Below, one piece after another: positions 10,117 through 19,523 of a stretch of DNA of 64,000 nt. The stretch comes from Pseudomonas sp. UYIF39 (GTDB lineage: Bacteria; Pseudomonadota; Gammaproteobacteria; Pseudomonadales; Pseudomonadaceae). The notes under the pieces are model-generated. The model did no database searches. It was not told the origin of the DNA and saw nothing but the letters and a program-made list of their open reading frames with translations. Every line of letters starts with the position of its first letter. Position 1 is the first letter of the stretch. Position numbers and translations under genes: made by a program. The stretch lies in contig NZ_JALBYU010000001.1 in assembly GCF_029963765.1 (NCBI RefSeq), positions 496,001 through 560,000 of the forward strand, in the 5' to 3' direction.

Positions 10117-12020
10117 TCGTCGGCACCGCAGGGCACATTGACCACGGCAAGACTGCCTTGCTCCAGGCACTGACTGGCCAGGCCGGCGACCGTCGCCGGG
10201 AAGAACGTGATCGCGGCATGACCATCGACCTCGGCTACCTTTACGCGGCGCTGGAACCGCAAGCGGCCCTGACCGGTTTTATCGACGTGCCCGGTCATGA
10301 GCGCTTCACCCACAACATGCTGGCAGGTGCTCAAGGTATTGACCTGGTGTTGCTGGTGGTCGCGGCCGACGATGGTGTCATGCCGCAGACCCGCGAACAC
10401 CTGGCCATCGTTGAACTGCTGGGCATCCCTCGGGCGCTGGTGGCGATCAGCAAATGCGACCGCGTCGAACCGTCCAGAGTGCAAGCCGTTCGCGAACAGA
10501 TCCAGACATTGCTGGCCCCGGGACCTTATGCCAACGCGCCGCACATTGCGCTGTCGAGTGTGACCGGGGAGGGCATCGAGACGCTGCGACAGGCCTTGCT
10601 CGCGGCGCAACGTGAAGTCCTCCAACGCAGCACCACCGGCGGTTTTCGCCTGGCGATTGATCGTGCCTTCAGCGTGGCCGGCGTCGGTATCGTGGTGACC
10701 GGCACTGCGTTGTCCGGCCTGGTGGCGGTGGGCGATACGCTGATGCTCGGCCCGCAGGGCAAACCCGTGCGCGTGCGCGGCCTGCATGCACAGAATCAGG
10801 TTGCCGAGATCGCAATGGCCGGACAGCGAGTCGCGTTGAACCTGAGTGCCGAACGCTTGGCCCTGGAGCAGATTCATCGCGGCCACTGGTTGCTGGCCGA
10901 GTGGCTGTACGCGCCGACCCAGCGAGTGGATGTCGACCTGAAATTGTTAGCCAGCGAACCTAAAGCCTTCGAGCACTTTCAACCCGTGCACGTTCACGTG
11001 GGGACTCAGGACGTGACCGGGCGGGTGGCGTTGCTGGAAGGCTCCAGCCTGGCGCCGGGTGAGCGGATGTTCGCGCAATTGCTGCTGAATGCGCCAGTGC
11101 AGGCCGTCAAGGGCGATCCGTTGATCCTGCGTGACCAGAGCGCCCAACGCACCCTCGGCGGCGCACGGGTGCTTGACCCGTTCGCACCGACCCGACAACG
11201 CCGAAGCCCCGAGCGACTGGCGCAGTTACACGCCCTCGCCATATGCAATCAGTTGGAAGACAGCCTGCCAGCGTTATTGGCCAACAGCGACACAGGGCTC
11301 GACCCGCAGCGTCTGGAGCGTCAGTTCAACCGCCCCCGCAACACGTGGGTGTTGCCCGATGACGTGCGCCTGATCGACACCCGCCAAGGTCCGTTGCTGT
11401 TCAGTGCGGTCCGCTGGGAAGCACTGAAAGCACCGTTGCTGGAACACCTCGCTCGTTTTCATCAACTGGAACCGGATCAAATGGGCCCGGACCGGGATCG
11501 CCTGCGGCGGTTCACCGGCACAGCGCTGGACCGTCCGACGTTTATCAGTCTGCTCGACGAATTACTCGCCAGTGGTGCCATCGTCGCCAGCGGGCCATGG
11601 CTGCATTTGCCTGATCACCAGGTGCGTTTGAGCGAAGACGACGAAGCCCTGTGGCAACACTTGCAACCGGTGTTCGAACAGGCTGGTTTTGATCCGCCGT
11701 GGGTGCGCGACCTTGGCCATGACGAGGCGGCCGTGCGCTTGCTGCTGTGCAAAATGGCGAGGTTGGGATTGCTGCATCAAGTCGTCCGTGACCTGTTCTA
11801 CACCGACACGATGATCCACCGATTGGCGGCTATGCTTGTGCAACTGGCCGCGCAAAACCCGGTGATTCAGGTCACGGCGTTTCGTGATGCGATGGGCCTG
11901 GGGCGCAAGCGCAGCATCCAGATTCTCGAATACTTCGACCGGATCGGCCTGACGCGACGGTTTGGCGACAAGCGCCATATCCGCCTCGACAATGCCTTGG
12001 CCCAACGCACCGATCACTGA
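10113..12020 (+). CDS. selB: Selenocysteine-specific elongation factor
   Basis: SelB is a GTPase that carries Sec-tRNA to a ribosome stalled at a UGA followed by SECIS. The 635-residue protein has G1 [11 protein letters not shown] at residues 4-14, DVPGHERF, and SKCD, then EF-Tu-like domains. The C-terminal third consists of winged helices for RNA binding (ending near [19 protein letters not shown]). The start is GTG at 10113, overlapping the selA stop codon as GTGA; an upstream ATG would add 13 residues that do not belong to the family. tRNA-Sec begins six bases after the stop. Confidence 0.95.
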   Translation: MIVGTAGHIDHGKTALLQALTGQAGDRRREERDRGMTIDLGYLYAALEPQAALTGFIDVPGHERFTHNMLAGAQGIDLVLLVVAADDGVMPQTREHLAIVELLGIPRALVAISKCDRVEPSRVQAVREQIQTLLAPGPYANAPHIALSSVTGEGIETLRQALLAAQREVLQRSTTGGFRLAIDRAFSVAGVGIVVTGTALSGLVAVGDTLMLGPQGKPVRVRGLHAQNQVAEIAMAGQRVALNLSAERLALEQIHRGHWLLAEWLYAPTQRVDVDLKLLASEPKAFEHFQPVHVHVGTQDVTGRVALLEGSSLAPGERMFAQLLLNAPVQAVKGDPLILRDQSAQRTLGGARVLDPFAPTRQRRSPERLAQLHALAICNQLEDSLPALLANSDTGLDPQRLERQFNRPRNTWVLPDDVRLIDTRQGPLLFSAVRWEALKAPLLEHLARFHQLEPDQMGPDRDRLRRFTGTALDRPTFISLLDELLASGAIVASGPWLHLPDHQVRLSEDDEALWQHLQPVFEQAGFDPPWVRDLGHDEAAVRLLLCKMARLGLLHQVVRDLFYTDTMIHRLAAMLVQLAAQNPVIQVTAFRDAMGLGRKRSIQILEYFDRIGLTRRFGDKRHIRLDNALAQRTDH

Positions 12021-12026
12021 TTTCAA

Positions 12027-12122
12027 GGAAGGCAATCGCGCCCGGTGGCGCGGCCGGGCTTCAAACCCGGTTGGGGACGGCATCCGTTCCCGGGCAGGTT
12101 CGACTCCGGCTGCCTTCCGCCA
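12027..12122 (+). tRNA. selC: tRNA-Sec (anticodon UCA)
   Basis: The 96-nt gene begins GGAAGGCA and ends TGCCTTCCGCCA, giving the 8-bp acceptor stem specific to bacterial tRNA-Sec, with CCA encoded. The anticodon loop CTTCAAA places UCA at 12061-12063. A long variable arm (GGGACGG pairing with CCGTTCC) and a T loop with GGTTCGACTCC are visible. A run of T follows. The order selA-selB-selC puts the whole decoding set next to its client fdnG. Confidence 0.96.
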
Positions 12123-12128
12123 TTTTTG

Positions 12129-13469
12129 TCAGAAGTGCCCGAAGGTCAGCGGGTACTGGATAACGACGTAGATCCTGTCGATATCATCACCGGCCTGCGC
12201 GCTGTTGGCGCGATGCGACACATGGGACAGTTGCAGGGACAAGCCCTTGGCCGATCCGGATTGCACGATGTAGCGCAGGTCTATGTCCCGTTCCCAATGG
12301 CGCCCGCCGTCCCCTTGTTGAGGTACGTACTCACCGAGCGTCGCGTCGAACGGGTTGTAGGCTCCGCCCTTGGGCGCATGGGTGCCGTCGATCTGGCTGC
12401 CTTTCACATAACGGGTCATGAAGTTCAGCCCGGGAATCCCGTAGGGGCCCAGGTCAAGGTCGTAGCGTGCTTGCCAGGAACGTTCATGGGCGCCGTTGAA
12501 GTCGGCGTACTTGATCGAGTTGGCGAGGTAGATGGAGTCGCCACCGACGAAATCGAAGGGCGTGTCGCCATTGATTTTTTGATAAGCCAGCGTAAACGCG
12601 TGGGCGTCGTGAGTGTATTTGCCCGACAGGCTGAATGCCGTGTTGTCGATGGCGCCGGCCAACGCCTGGCCGGTGTCCTGCGTGTGATAGACATTGGCAT
12701 CGAGGAACATGCCGGATTGTTTCAGGTGCAGGTTGGCGTAGTACTGATGCCAGGTGTCGGTCAGCTCGGAAGCGTAGAGCGCTCCGCCGACGGGACTCTG
12801 GGTGAACAGGTCAGCGCCGAGAAACGAGATACCACCCGCCTTGGTATTGGCGCCGTAGCCGTAAAAGTCGCCCTTGCTCGAAGAACTGTCCTGGTTCTTG
12901 AACGCGGTGAAGTGGCCGGCTACCAGATTCATACCGTCGATTTCACGGCTGTTGAGCAAAAAACCCGTGGCGTACTCCGGTTGCAGGCGTTTGTCCGCGG
13001 TGTCGAACACCGGGGTTTCCACCATCATTTCACCCAAGGTCACTGTGGTTAGGGAGGCCTTGATTTTCAACGCCGCGCCGCCGCTGGAGTAGTTGTCTTC
13101 ACTGCGGCCATCAGCATCTACGGGCAGCAGTCCTGTCCCGGAATGACCCTTGCCGCTATCGAGCTTAAGCCCCAGAAACCCATGGACATCCAGGCCAAAT
13201 CCAAATGTACCGGGTGTGAATCCGGATTCAAAAGCGCCGATAAAACCTTGAGCCCACTCCTGTTTATAGTTCTTGTCCGCAGACGAGGGTGACCGATAGT
13301 CACTGTTGAGGTAGAAATTTCGACTGAGCACCGACAACGATGCACCGTCCAGAAACCCCTGTGAGTTTTGCGTCGATTCGTCCGCCAGAGCGGCCCCGAC
13401 CGAGCCCGCGAACAGCACCGCCACCCAGAACGGCAGCGCGAGTTTCAGGTCTTGCGCGTAAAGCTTCAT
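12129..13469 (-). CDS. OprD family outer-membrane porin
   Basis: The 446-residue protein begins with a signal peptide (MKLYAQDLKLALPFWVAVLF, cleavage near ALA-DES). It continues as an OprD-type barrel with SLSVLSRNFYLNSDYR and EWAQGFIGAFESGFTPGTFGFG near the N-terminus. Such porins admit small acids or amino acids; the substrate is not predictable here. The ribosome-binding site is weak. The gene ends seven bases from tRNA-Sec, in convergent orientation. Confidence 0.9.
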   Translation of the reverse strand: MKLYAQDLKLALPFWVAVLFAGSVGAALADESTQNSQGFLDGASLSVLSRNFYLNSDYRSPSSADKNYKQEWAQGFIGAFESGFTPGTFGFGLDVHGFLGLKLDSGKGHSGTGLLPVDADGRSEDNYSSGGAALKIKASLTTVTLGEMMVETPVFDTADKRLQPEYATGFLLNSREIDGMNLVAGHFTAFKNQDSSSSKGDFYGYGANTKAGGISFLGADLFTQSPVGGALYASELTDTWHQYYANLHLKQSGMFLDANVYHTQDTGQALAGAIDNTAFSLSGKYTHDAHAFTLAYQKINGDTPFDFVGGDSIYLANSIKYADFNGAHERSWQARYDLDLGPYGIPGLNFMTRYVKGSQIDGTHAPKGGAYNPFDATLGEYVPQQGDGGRHWERDIDLRYIVQSGSAKGLSLQLSHVSHRANSAQAGDDIDRIYVVIQYPLTFGHF

Positions 13470-13532
13470 GGCTTATTCATCACGAGGACAGCGACTCCAG
13501 GATGTCCGGAGTCGCTTGTTTTAAGACGGGGC

Positions 13533-14186
13533 TTAATGGCCTTCCGAGGCACCGAACATGGTCTTGGCATAGATCAGGCCCAGACCGTAGGCACCGCCAT
13601 TGGCAATCGAGGTTTTCACGGTTTCGTCGTAAGTCTCGCTGCGAGCCCAGTCACGCTGCAGTTCAAGCAGGTATTGCAGGGATGTCATGGGGCGAGCACC
13701 CAGCTGGATCATGCGCTGCATGGCCATTTCATGGGCTTCGGTGGTGACGTCGCCGCAGGCATCGGCAATCACGTACACCTCGAAACCCTGGTCGATGGCC
13801 GACAGCGCCGGGCCAACGATGCACACGGACGTCCAAAGACCGGCCAGGACGATTTTCTGTTTGCCGGCAGCGTTGACTTCGACAGCGATGCGCTCGTCTT
13901 CCCAGGTGTTCATGCTGGTACGGTCAATGACGTTGTGTTCCGGGAACACTGACTTGATTTCGTCGAAGATAGGCCCCGAAAAACTCTTCTCCGCAACGGT
14001 GGTCAGGATGGTCGAGACCTTGAAGCCGCGGGCGGCCTTGGCCACCAATGCTGCGTTGTTGCGCAGGGTAACGGCGTCGATCGACTTGGTCGCAAAGGAC
14101 ATTTGCGACTGGTGATCGATCATGATCAGCGTGTGGTCGGTCGGGGTCAGCAGGGTTTTGCCGGGAACAGCTTTTGCGATAGCCAT
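13533..14186 (-). CDS. YcaC-like isochorismatase-family hydrolase
   Basis: The 217-residue protein has the cysteine hydrolase fold. The Asp of LIMIDHQ (near residue 23) and the Cys of GLWTSVCI (near residue 118) are the expected catalytic pair, with a Lys between them. Its overall sequence resembles E. coli YcaC, whose substrate is unknown. A good AAGGA site precedes the ATG. It lies upstream of an oprD gene on the same strand with a 63-bp gap. That gap contains an 8-bp inverted repeat (13491-13515) whose T-rich side faces the + strand. Confidence 0.85.
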   Translation of the reverse strand: MAIAKAVPGKTLLTPTDHTLIMIDHQSQMSFATKSIDAVTLRNNAALVAKAARGFKVSTILTTVAEKSFSGPIFDEIKSVFPEHNVIDRTSMNTWEDERIAVEVNAAGKQKIVLAGLWTSVCIVGPALSAIDQGFEVYVIADACGDVTTEAHEMAMQRMIQLGARPMTSLQYLLELQRDWARSETYDETVKTSIANGGAYGLGLIYAKTMFGASEGH

Positions 14187-14290
14187 GGCGATGTCCTTAC
14201 GGGGGTGAGTGAGGAGGACATGGTTGCCGGGATTGCCGCGAGGATATTGAGCGTATGTGCTGTTTTTACGGGGATGGGTGAAGAGAGAGC

Positions 14291-14319
14291 CCCCGCGCGA
14301 TAGTGGTTATCGCGCGGGG
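14291..14319 (-). terminator. Hairpin after phaC
   Basis: A perfect 12-bp stem (CCCCGCGCGATA, 14291-14302, with TATCGCGCGGGG, 14308-14319) and a 5-base loop lie seven bases past the phaC stop codon. It is a strong stem but lacks a clean T run on the - strand, so intrinsic termination is likely but not certain. Confidence 0.6.
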
Positions 14320-14326
14320 TTGTCGA

Positions 14327-16030
14327 TCATTGCATCACATAGCGCCCCGGTGCCGACTCAATCGCCGGGTATTGGGCGTTACCGGTATGCAGCACCGAGG
14401 GCTGGCGTTCCCCAGACTGTTCAGCCAGCCAGACGAACCAGTCATTCCACCAGCTACCGGAATGTTGCTGGGCGTTCTTGAACCAGGTTTCCGGGTTTTT
14501 GGTGACCCGGTTGTTGGTCCAGTAGTGGCGTTTTTCCTTGGCTGGCGGGTTGATCACCCCGGCGATATGCCCAGATGCGCCCAGCACAAAACGCTTGGTC
14601 CCGGAGAGCAACTCGGTGCTGGCGTAAGCGCTTCTCCACGGCACGATGTGATCGTCATGGGTGGCGAGGATGTATGCCGGAGCATCGATGGCGCGCAGGT
14701 CCAGCTTGACCCCGCAACAGTCCAGCTCACCGGATTTCAGGTCGTTCTGCAGGTAGGTGTGGCGCAGATACCAGCAATACATCGGGCCCGGGAGGTTGGT
14801 GCTGTCGTTGTTCCAGAACAGCAGGTCAAGGGGGATCGGTTTCTGGCCCTTGAGGTATTTGTCGACGTTGTAGTTCCACCACAAGTCGTTGGGGCGCAGC
14901 AGCGAGAAGGTATTGCCCATGTCCTCGCCCTTGAACAGGCCGATCGGGCCGTCCAGGCCGCCGATGGTGCGCTCGCGGTAGGCCACCAATTGTTCGTCGA
15001 CGAAGATGTCGATCGGACCGGTATCGAGATAGTCAAGGAAAGTGGTCAACAGGCTCACGCTGCCAATATCGCGGTCGCCGCGTGCCGCCAGGACCGCCAG
15101 CGCCGAGCTCAACAAGGTGCCGCCGATGCAGAAGCCAACGCAATTGGGCCGCTGCTCGCCGCTGATTTCACGGGTCACTTGCAGGCCTTTGATGATGCCA
15201 GTTTCGATCAGGTCATCCCAAGTCGTGCCGGCGTGTGCCTGGTCGAAGTTGCGCCACGACATCAGAAACACCGGGTGACCTTGTTTCAACAGATGGGCAA
15301 CCATCGAGTTGTCCGGGCGCAGGTCGAGAATGTAGTACTTGTTGATGGACGGCGGCACGACAAACACCGGGCGCCGGTACTGGGTTTCGCTTTGCGGGTA
15401 ATACTGGATGAGCTGGAAGAGTTCGTTCTCGAACACCACTTCGCCGGGGGTGTTGGCGAGATCGACACCGACTTTGAAGGCGCCGGCGTCGCACTGGCGC
15501 ATCTTGCCTTCTTGCAGGTCGCTGGCCAGGTGCAACAGGCCGGTGAGGAGGCTGCTGCCCTGGGTATCGACGACCCGTTGCAGTGCATCGGGATTACTGG
15601 CCAGAAAGTTGCTGGGTGCCCCGGCAGCAATGGCTTGTTCCACCAGATAGAGCAGGCGCTGGCGCGGCTTTTTCTCCGGGATCGCCAACTTTTCCAGCAG
15701 CTTCAGCAGAAACCCTGCGTTGAGCAGATAAAAGGCGGCGAGGGAGCCGAACAGTGGCTGGCTCCAGTTGCCGCTGGAAAAACGTCGATCGTCGAAGCTG
15801 AATGGCTGACCGGTCAGCAGTTGCTGGCCGAGTTCGCCCCATTGCTGTTGGTAGTCCGATTGAAGGCTGTCCAGGGTTCCGCGCGGCAGGTCAAACCACT
15901 CGTTGTAGGCTTGGCCGGTAAACCACGGATTGGTGCTGACCCAGAGGCGTAATTGTTGCACTGCAAAGGAGGCAATGAACGGAACCTGGCCTGACCAGAA
16001 GGTGTTGAAGGTATGCGCGTTATTGTCCAT
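14327..16030 (-). CDS. phaC: Class I polyhydroxyalkanoate (PHB) synthase
   Basis: The 567-residue enzyme polymerises (R)-3-hydroxybutyryl-CoA into PHB on the granule surface. The lipase-like box GFCIGGT holds the nucleophile Cys at about residue 301; the family's Asp and His are in ATHDDHIVPW and GASGHIAGV. Length and association with phaA/phaB point to class I rather than the medium-chain class II synthases usual in pseudomonads. AAGGAG precedes the ATG. A terminator lies 33 bases upstream of the start, so phaC needs read-through or its own promoter. Confidence 0.92.
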   Translation of the reverse strand: MDNNAHTFNTFWSGQVPFIASFAVQQLRLWVSTNPWFTGQAYNEWFDLPRGTLDSLQSDYQQQWGELGQQLLTGQPFSFDDRRFSSGNWSQPLFGSLAAFYLLNAGFLLKLLEKLAIPEKKPRQRLLYLVEQAIAAGAPSNFLASNPDALQRVVDTQGSSLLTGLLHLASDLQEGKMRQCDAGAFKVGVDLANTPGEVVFENELFQLIQYYPQSETQYRRPVFVVPPSINKYYILDLRPDNSMVAHLLKQGHPVFLMSWRNFDQAHAGTTWDDLIETGIIKGLQVTREISGEQRPNCVGFCIGGTLLSSALAVLAARGDRDIGSVSLLTTFLDYLDTGPIDIFVDEQLVAYRERTIGGLDGPIGLFKGEDMGNTFSLLRPNDLWWNYNVDKYLKGQKPIPLDLLFWNNDSTNLPGPMYCWYLRHTYLQNDLKSGELDCCGVKLDLRAIDAPAYILATHDDHIVPWRSAYASTELLSGTKRFVLGASGHIAGVINPPAKEKRHYWTNNRVTKNPETWFKNAQQHSGSWWNDWFVWLAEQSGERQPSVLHTGNAQYPAIESAPGRYVMQ

Positions 16031-16063
16031 GGAGCTCCTTGCCCACTTACGTAAACCGGGCAG

Positions 16064-16096
16064 AAAAAAACCGCGGCGCCGGACTTCGGCGCCGCG
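16064..16096 (-). terminator. Rho-independent terminator between phaA and phaC
   Basis: On the - strand a GC stem of about 10 bp (16072-16081 with 16087-16096, loop about 5 bases) is followed by seven T residues (complement of 16064-16070). It lies 31 bases after the phaA stop codon and 34 bases before the phaC start codon. Confidence 0.85.
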
Positions 16097-16126
16097 TCAG
16101 CAACTTAAGCAAACACTCCTGTGTTT

Positions 16127-17305
16127 CTAGCGCTCGATGACCAGGCTGACGCCCTGACCGCCACCGATGCACAACGTGGCCAGGCCTTTTTTTCCGTCGC
16201 GACGAATCAGCTCGTGCAACAGCGACACCAGAATCCGCGCACCCGATGCACCGATCGGATGACCGAGGGCAATCGCGCCACCGTTGACGTTGACTTTGCT
16301 GGTGTCCCAACCCAGTTCCTTGCCGACTGCCAGTGATTGCGCGGCGAACGCTTCATTGGCCTCGATCAGGTCGAGGTCGTCCAGGCTCCAGCCGGCTTTG
16401 GTCAATGCCAAACGGGTGGCCGGTACCGGGCCGATGCCCATGATGGACGGGTCCACGCCAGCGCTGGCGTAAGCCTTGATGCGTGCCAGAACCGGCAAGC
16501 CGAGGGCCTTGGCCTTGGCGGCGCTGGCCAGCAACAGCACGGCGGCGCCGTCGTTGAGGGTCGACGAGTTACCGGCGGTCACGCTGCCGCTTTTCTGGAA
16601 CGCGGGTTTGAGGTTGCCCAGTGCCTGCAGTGTGCTGTCCGGACGCGGTTGTTCATCAGTGTCGAAGACCAGCGGCTCACCCTTGCGCTGAGGGATCAGG
16701 ATCGGGGTGATTTCACGCTTGAAGTAACCCGCTTCGATGGCAGCAGCGGCTTTCTGTTGCGAGGCCGCGGCGAATGCGTCCTGGTCTTCGCGACTCAGTT
16801 CGTACTTCTGCGCCAGGTTCTCTGCGGTGATGCCCATGTGGTAATCGTTGAAGGCATCCCACAAACCATCCTGAATCACGCTGTCTTGCAGTTGCGCATG
16901 ACCCAGACGCAAACCGGTGCGGGCCTTGGGCAACACATACGGCGCCAGGCTCATGTTTTCCTGACCGCCGGCAATGATGAGTTCGGCGTCGCCGCAACGG
17001 ATGGCCTGGACCGCCAGCTGGACAGCCTTGAGGCCCGAGCCGCAGACCTTGTTCAGGGTCAGGGCAGGGGTGGTATGGGGCAGGCCGGCCTTGATTGCCG
17101 TCTGGCGTGCCGGGTTTTGCCCCGAGCCTGCCGTGAGTACTTGGCCGAGGATCACTTCATCGATCTGCGAGCCGTCCAGACCGGTCTCTTCCAGCAGACG
17201 GCGAATGACCGCCGCGCCCAGCTCGGTGGCTGGAATCGCGGACAGGGCACCTTGAAAACTGCCAATGGCGGTACGAGTAGCGGCAACGATTACGACTTCG
17301 TTCAT
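16127..17305 (-). CDS. phaA: Acetyl-CoA C-acetyltransferase (beta-ketothiolase)
   Basis: The 392-residue thiolase condenses two acetyl-CoA to acetoacetyl-CoA, the first step of PHB synthesis. The acyl-carrier Cys88 is in NKVCGSGLK, the base His in [14 protein letters not shown], and the second Cys in [11 protein letters not shown]. The start [13 protein letters not shown] follows GAGGTCAC at good spacing; an upstream in-frame ATG would add 15 residues. It follows phaB by 57 bases on the same strand and is closed by the terminator at 16064-16096. Confidence 0.94.
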   Translation of the reverse strand: MNEVVIVAATRTAIGSFQGALSAIPATELGAAVIRRLLEETGLDGSQIDEVILGQVLTAGSGQNPARQTAIKAGLPHTTPALTLNKVCGSGLKAVQLAVQAIRCGDAELIIAGGQENMSLAPYVLPKARTGLRLGHAQLQDSVIQDGLWDAFNDYHMGITAENLAQKYELSREDQDAFAAASQQKAAAAIEAGYFKREITPILIPQRKGEPLVFDTDEQPRPDSTLQALGNLKPAFQKSGSVTAGNSSTLNDGAAVLLLASAAKAKALGLPVLARIKAYASAGVDPSIMGIGPVPATRLALTKAGWSLDDLDLIEANEAFAAQSLAVGKELGWDTSKVNVNGGAIALGHPIGASGARILVSLLHELIRRDGKKGLATLCIGGGQGVSLVIER

Positions 17306-17362
17306 GCGTGACCTCATTAAGATTTTGTCGAGCGAAAGCAGGGCATCCATGCCCTGACCGGT

Positions 17363-18109
17363 CTACTGCATGTTCATGCCGCCGTTGACCGAGAAATCGG
17401 CCCCGGTGCTATAGGCCGACTCATCGGAAGCCAGCCAGGCCACGATGGAGGCGATTTCTTCAGGTTGGCCGAGACGCCCGACCGGAGTGGCCGCGATCAT
17501 GGTGTCGAGAATGTCCGGACGGATGGCCGCGGTCATGCTGGTCTGGATATAACCCGGGGAAACGGTGTTGACGGTCACGCCCTTGCCGGACACTTCCCGG
17601 GCCAGTGCCATGGTGAAACCATGGATGCCGGCCTTGGCCGCGCTGTAGTTGGTCTGGCCGAACTGGCCGCGCTGACCGTTGATCGAGGAGATGTTGATGA
17701 TTCGTCCCCAACCCTTGGTCAGCATCCCTTCAATCACCTGTTTGGTGGTGTTGAACACGCCAGTCAGGTTGGTGCCGGTGACTGCATTCCAGTCTTCTGG
17801 CGTCAGTTTGCGAAAGGACGCATCACGCGTGATGCCGGCGTTGTTGACCAAGACATCGATCGGGCCGAATTGCTCACGGGCCATCTCGAACGCTTTGCGC
17901 GTTGATTCCCAATCGCTGATGTCGCCGTAGATGCATTCGAATTGATAACCCGCCTCCAGTTGGCTCGCCATCCATTCTTTCTTGCGGGCGGAGTCAGAGC
18001 TGCAGCCCACGATGACCTTGAATCCTTCCTTGTACAGGCGCTGGCTTATCGCAGTGCCAATCCCACCCATACCACCCGTGACCAACGCAATACGACCAAG
18101 CGACTTCAT
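17363..18109 (-). CDS. phaB: Acetoacetyl-CoA reductase, NADPH-dependent
   Basis: This 248-residue short-chain dehydrogenase reduces acetoacetyl-CoA to (R)-3-hydroxybutyryl-CoA. The cofactor loop TGGMGGIGTA is at residues 11-20; NNAG and the Ser-Tyr-x3-Lys triad (NISSINGQRG... YSAAK) follow. The start MKSLGRIALVTGG has AAAAAGGTAGAGAG upstream; the longer reading frame extends into the promoter region and is rejected. It is first in the phaB-phaA unit and divergent from the AraC regulator. Confidence 0.95.
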   Translation of the reverse strand: MKSLGRIALVTGGMGGIGTAISQRLYKEGFKVIVGCSSDSARKKEWMASQLEAGYQFECIYGDISDWESTRKAFEMAREQFGPIDVLVNNAGITRDASFRKLTPEDWNAVTGTNLTGVFNTTKQVIEGMLTKGWGRIINISSINGQRGQFGQTNYSAAKAGIHGFTMALAREVSGKGVTVNTVSPGYIQTSMTAAIRPDILDTMIAATPVGRLGQPEEIASIVAWLASDESAYSTGADFSVNGGMNMQ

Positions 18110-18461
18110 AAGCTCTCTACCTTTTTGTATTTTGCGCTGCAAGATGTGGGGATTGTTCGGTATTGGCGGGGTGTGCGGAAGTGTTGAGAGGTGACGGTCT
18201 GGTGTCCAACGGTGCCATGCACGAAATGAAATAGAACTATTCGACACTGCTGTCGTCGCCTCGCAGCCCAACGGGGATAAATCCCCTCGCCACAAGGCAG
18301 CTGCTACAAGGCGACGACTGGCCTGAAAAAGTGGCTAAAAGTGAGGAGTACCTATACTGGGATCAATATTTTCAACTGAACCACCCGTTAGCATTTGATT
18401 CCACGCAGATCAGTCATGGCTCCGGACAGGACGTTCGGCTCCACAGGTCATTGAGGACGCC
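18110..18461. promoter_or_regulatory. Divergent phaB / AraC promoter region
   Basis: This 352-bp gap separates phaB (-) from the AraC-type regulator gene (+). TTTGCGCTGCAAGA at 18131-18144, 22 bases before the phaB start, shares the core GCGCTGCAA with the complement of the first box at 22184-22200 near the phasin gene, so it may be a PhaR site. A REP-like repeat lies at 18262-18296. I could not recognise a convincing sigma-70 or sigma-54 promoter. Confidence 0.45.
18262..18296. repeat. REP-type repeat
   Basis: CGCAGCCCAACGGGGATAAA followed by TCCCCTCGCCACA is the common P. fluorescens-group REP with a GGGGAT/ATCCCC dyad. It is single here and lies between phaB and the AraC gene. Confidence 0.75.
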
Positions 18462-19499
18462 ATGTATAGAATGAGTTCAGGCTATGCCAGCGTGCTGGTA
18501 AATACGCTCTCGGCTCAAGGACTGGATGTTGCCAGTCTGTGCCTGGAGGCTGAACTAGACATGAAGCTTGCGAACAAACCAGGAGCGTTTTGCGAGCGAA
18601 AGGCTATCTATCGACTATGGGATCTGGCCGCTCAGGCCTCGGGTGATCCGGACATTGGCTTGAAGGCTTATGGCAGTTTCCACCCCGGTAGCTTTCAGAT
18701 CGTCGGTTACACCATGATGTCCAGCCTGAATCTGAAAAAAGCCCTTGAACGACTGGTCCGTTTCAGCCCGTTGATTGGCACCGGATTCAGCCTTTTCTTT
18801 ACAGCGGAACAGCAGAATTACCGACTGTCCGGGCTCGATCATCAACAAAAAGGTTCGGTCAAACCTCGCCAATACACCGATGCAGCGCTGGCGTCATTGC
18901 TGGGTTTCTGCCGCAAACTGGCGGGCGGCAACTCACCGCGACCCTTGAGAGTGGAGTTCACCTATCCCGAACCTGAGGACACCTCTGAGCATCGACGGTT
19001 GTTTGGCTGCGACCTTCATTTCGACGCGCCTTACGACAGCATTTTGTTTGATGCACAGGAGCTGCTGCGGCCGTTGAGCATGGCCAATGAAGCGTTGGCG
19101 GTGCTGCATGACAGTTTTGCCGAGGCTCAAATGGATCTGCTGTTTGGTTTTTGCATTGTCGGCAGGATTCGCGCGCTGATTACCGAGCGCTTGAGTCAGG
19201 ACCAGGGGCAGTGCGACATGGAGTCGATTGCCGCGGCGTTGAACATTAGCAAGCGGACGCTGCAACGCGCGCTGGAAAAGGAAGGGACTCAATTCAAGGA
19301 CGTGCAGAACGCTGTGCGCCGGCAATTGGCCGATTTTTACCTGCGGCATTCTCACTTCAACATGAAGCATGTCGCGTATCTCCTTGGTTTTCATGATCAC
19401 AGCAGTTTCAACAAAGCCTGTAGCCGCTGGTTTGGCATGACACCCGGTCAGTATCGGGCCGATGAATCGTTTGAAATCAAGGAAGCCGCGTCGTTCTGA
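18462..19499 (+). CDS. phbR: AraC-family regulator beside the PHB genes (PhbR-like)
   Basis: The 345-residue protein has an N-terminal arabinose-binding-like AraC domain (GSFHPGSFQIVGYTMMSS near residue 70) and a C-terminal double HTH (MESIAAALNISKRTLQRALEKEG; HVAYLLGFHDHSSFNKACSRWFGMTPGQYR). It is divergent from phaB. This matches the described phb locus of Pseudomonas sp. 61-3, where an AraC-type PhbR sits next to phbBAC. I infer that it activates phaBAC. TGAGGA precedes the start. Confidence 0.88.
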   Translation: MYRMSSGYASVLVNTLSAQGLDVASLCLEAELDMKLANKPGAFCERKAIYRLWDLAAQASGDPDIGLKAYGSFHPGSFQIVGYTMMSSLNLKKALERLVRFSPLIGTGFSLFFTAEQQNYRLSGLDHQQKGSVKPRQYTDAALASLLGFCRKLAGGNSPRPLRVEFTYPEPEDTSEHRRLFGCDLHFDAPYDSILFDAQELLRPLSMANEALAVLHDSFAEAQMDLLFGFCIVGRIRALITERLSQDQGQCDMESIAAALNISKRTLQRALEKEGTQFKDVQNAVRRQLADFYLRHSHFNMKHVAYLLGFHDHSSFNKACSRWFGMTPGQYRADESFEIKEAASF

Positions 19500-19523
19500 C
19501 GCGGTCCTCGTCGGCGTTCAACG

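Noticed and set aside
12045..13052. 335-codon + strand frame
   Set aside because: It starts inside tRNA-Sec and is antisense to the OprD gene with no domain.
13491..13515. 8-bp inverted repeat as terminator of the YcaC-like gene
   Set aside because: The T-rich side is on the + strand, opposite to both flanking genes.
18197..18226. Sigma-54 promoter (TGGCAC on the - strand) before phaB
   Set aside because: The GG at -24 is not followed by GC after ten bases, so the -12 element is missing.
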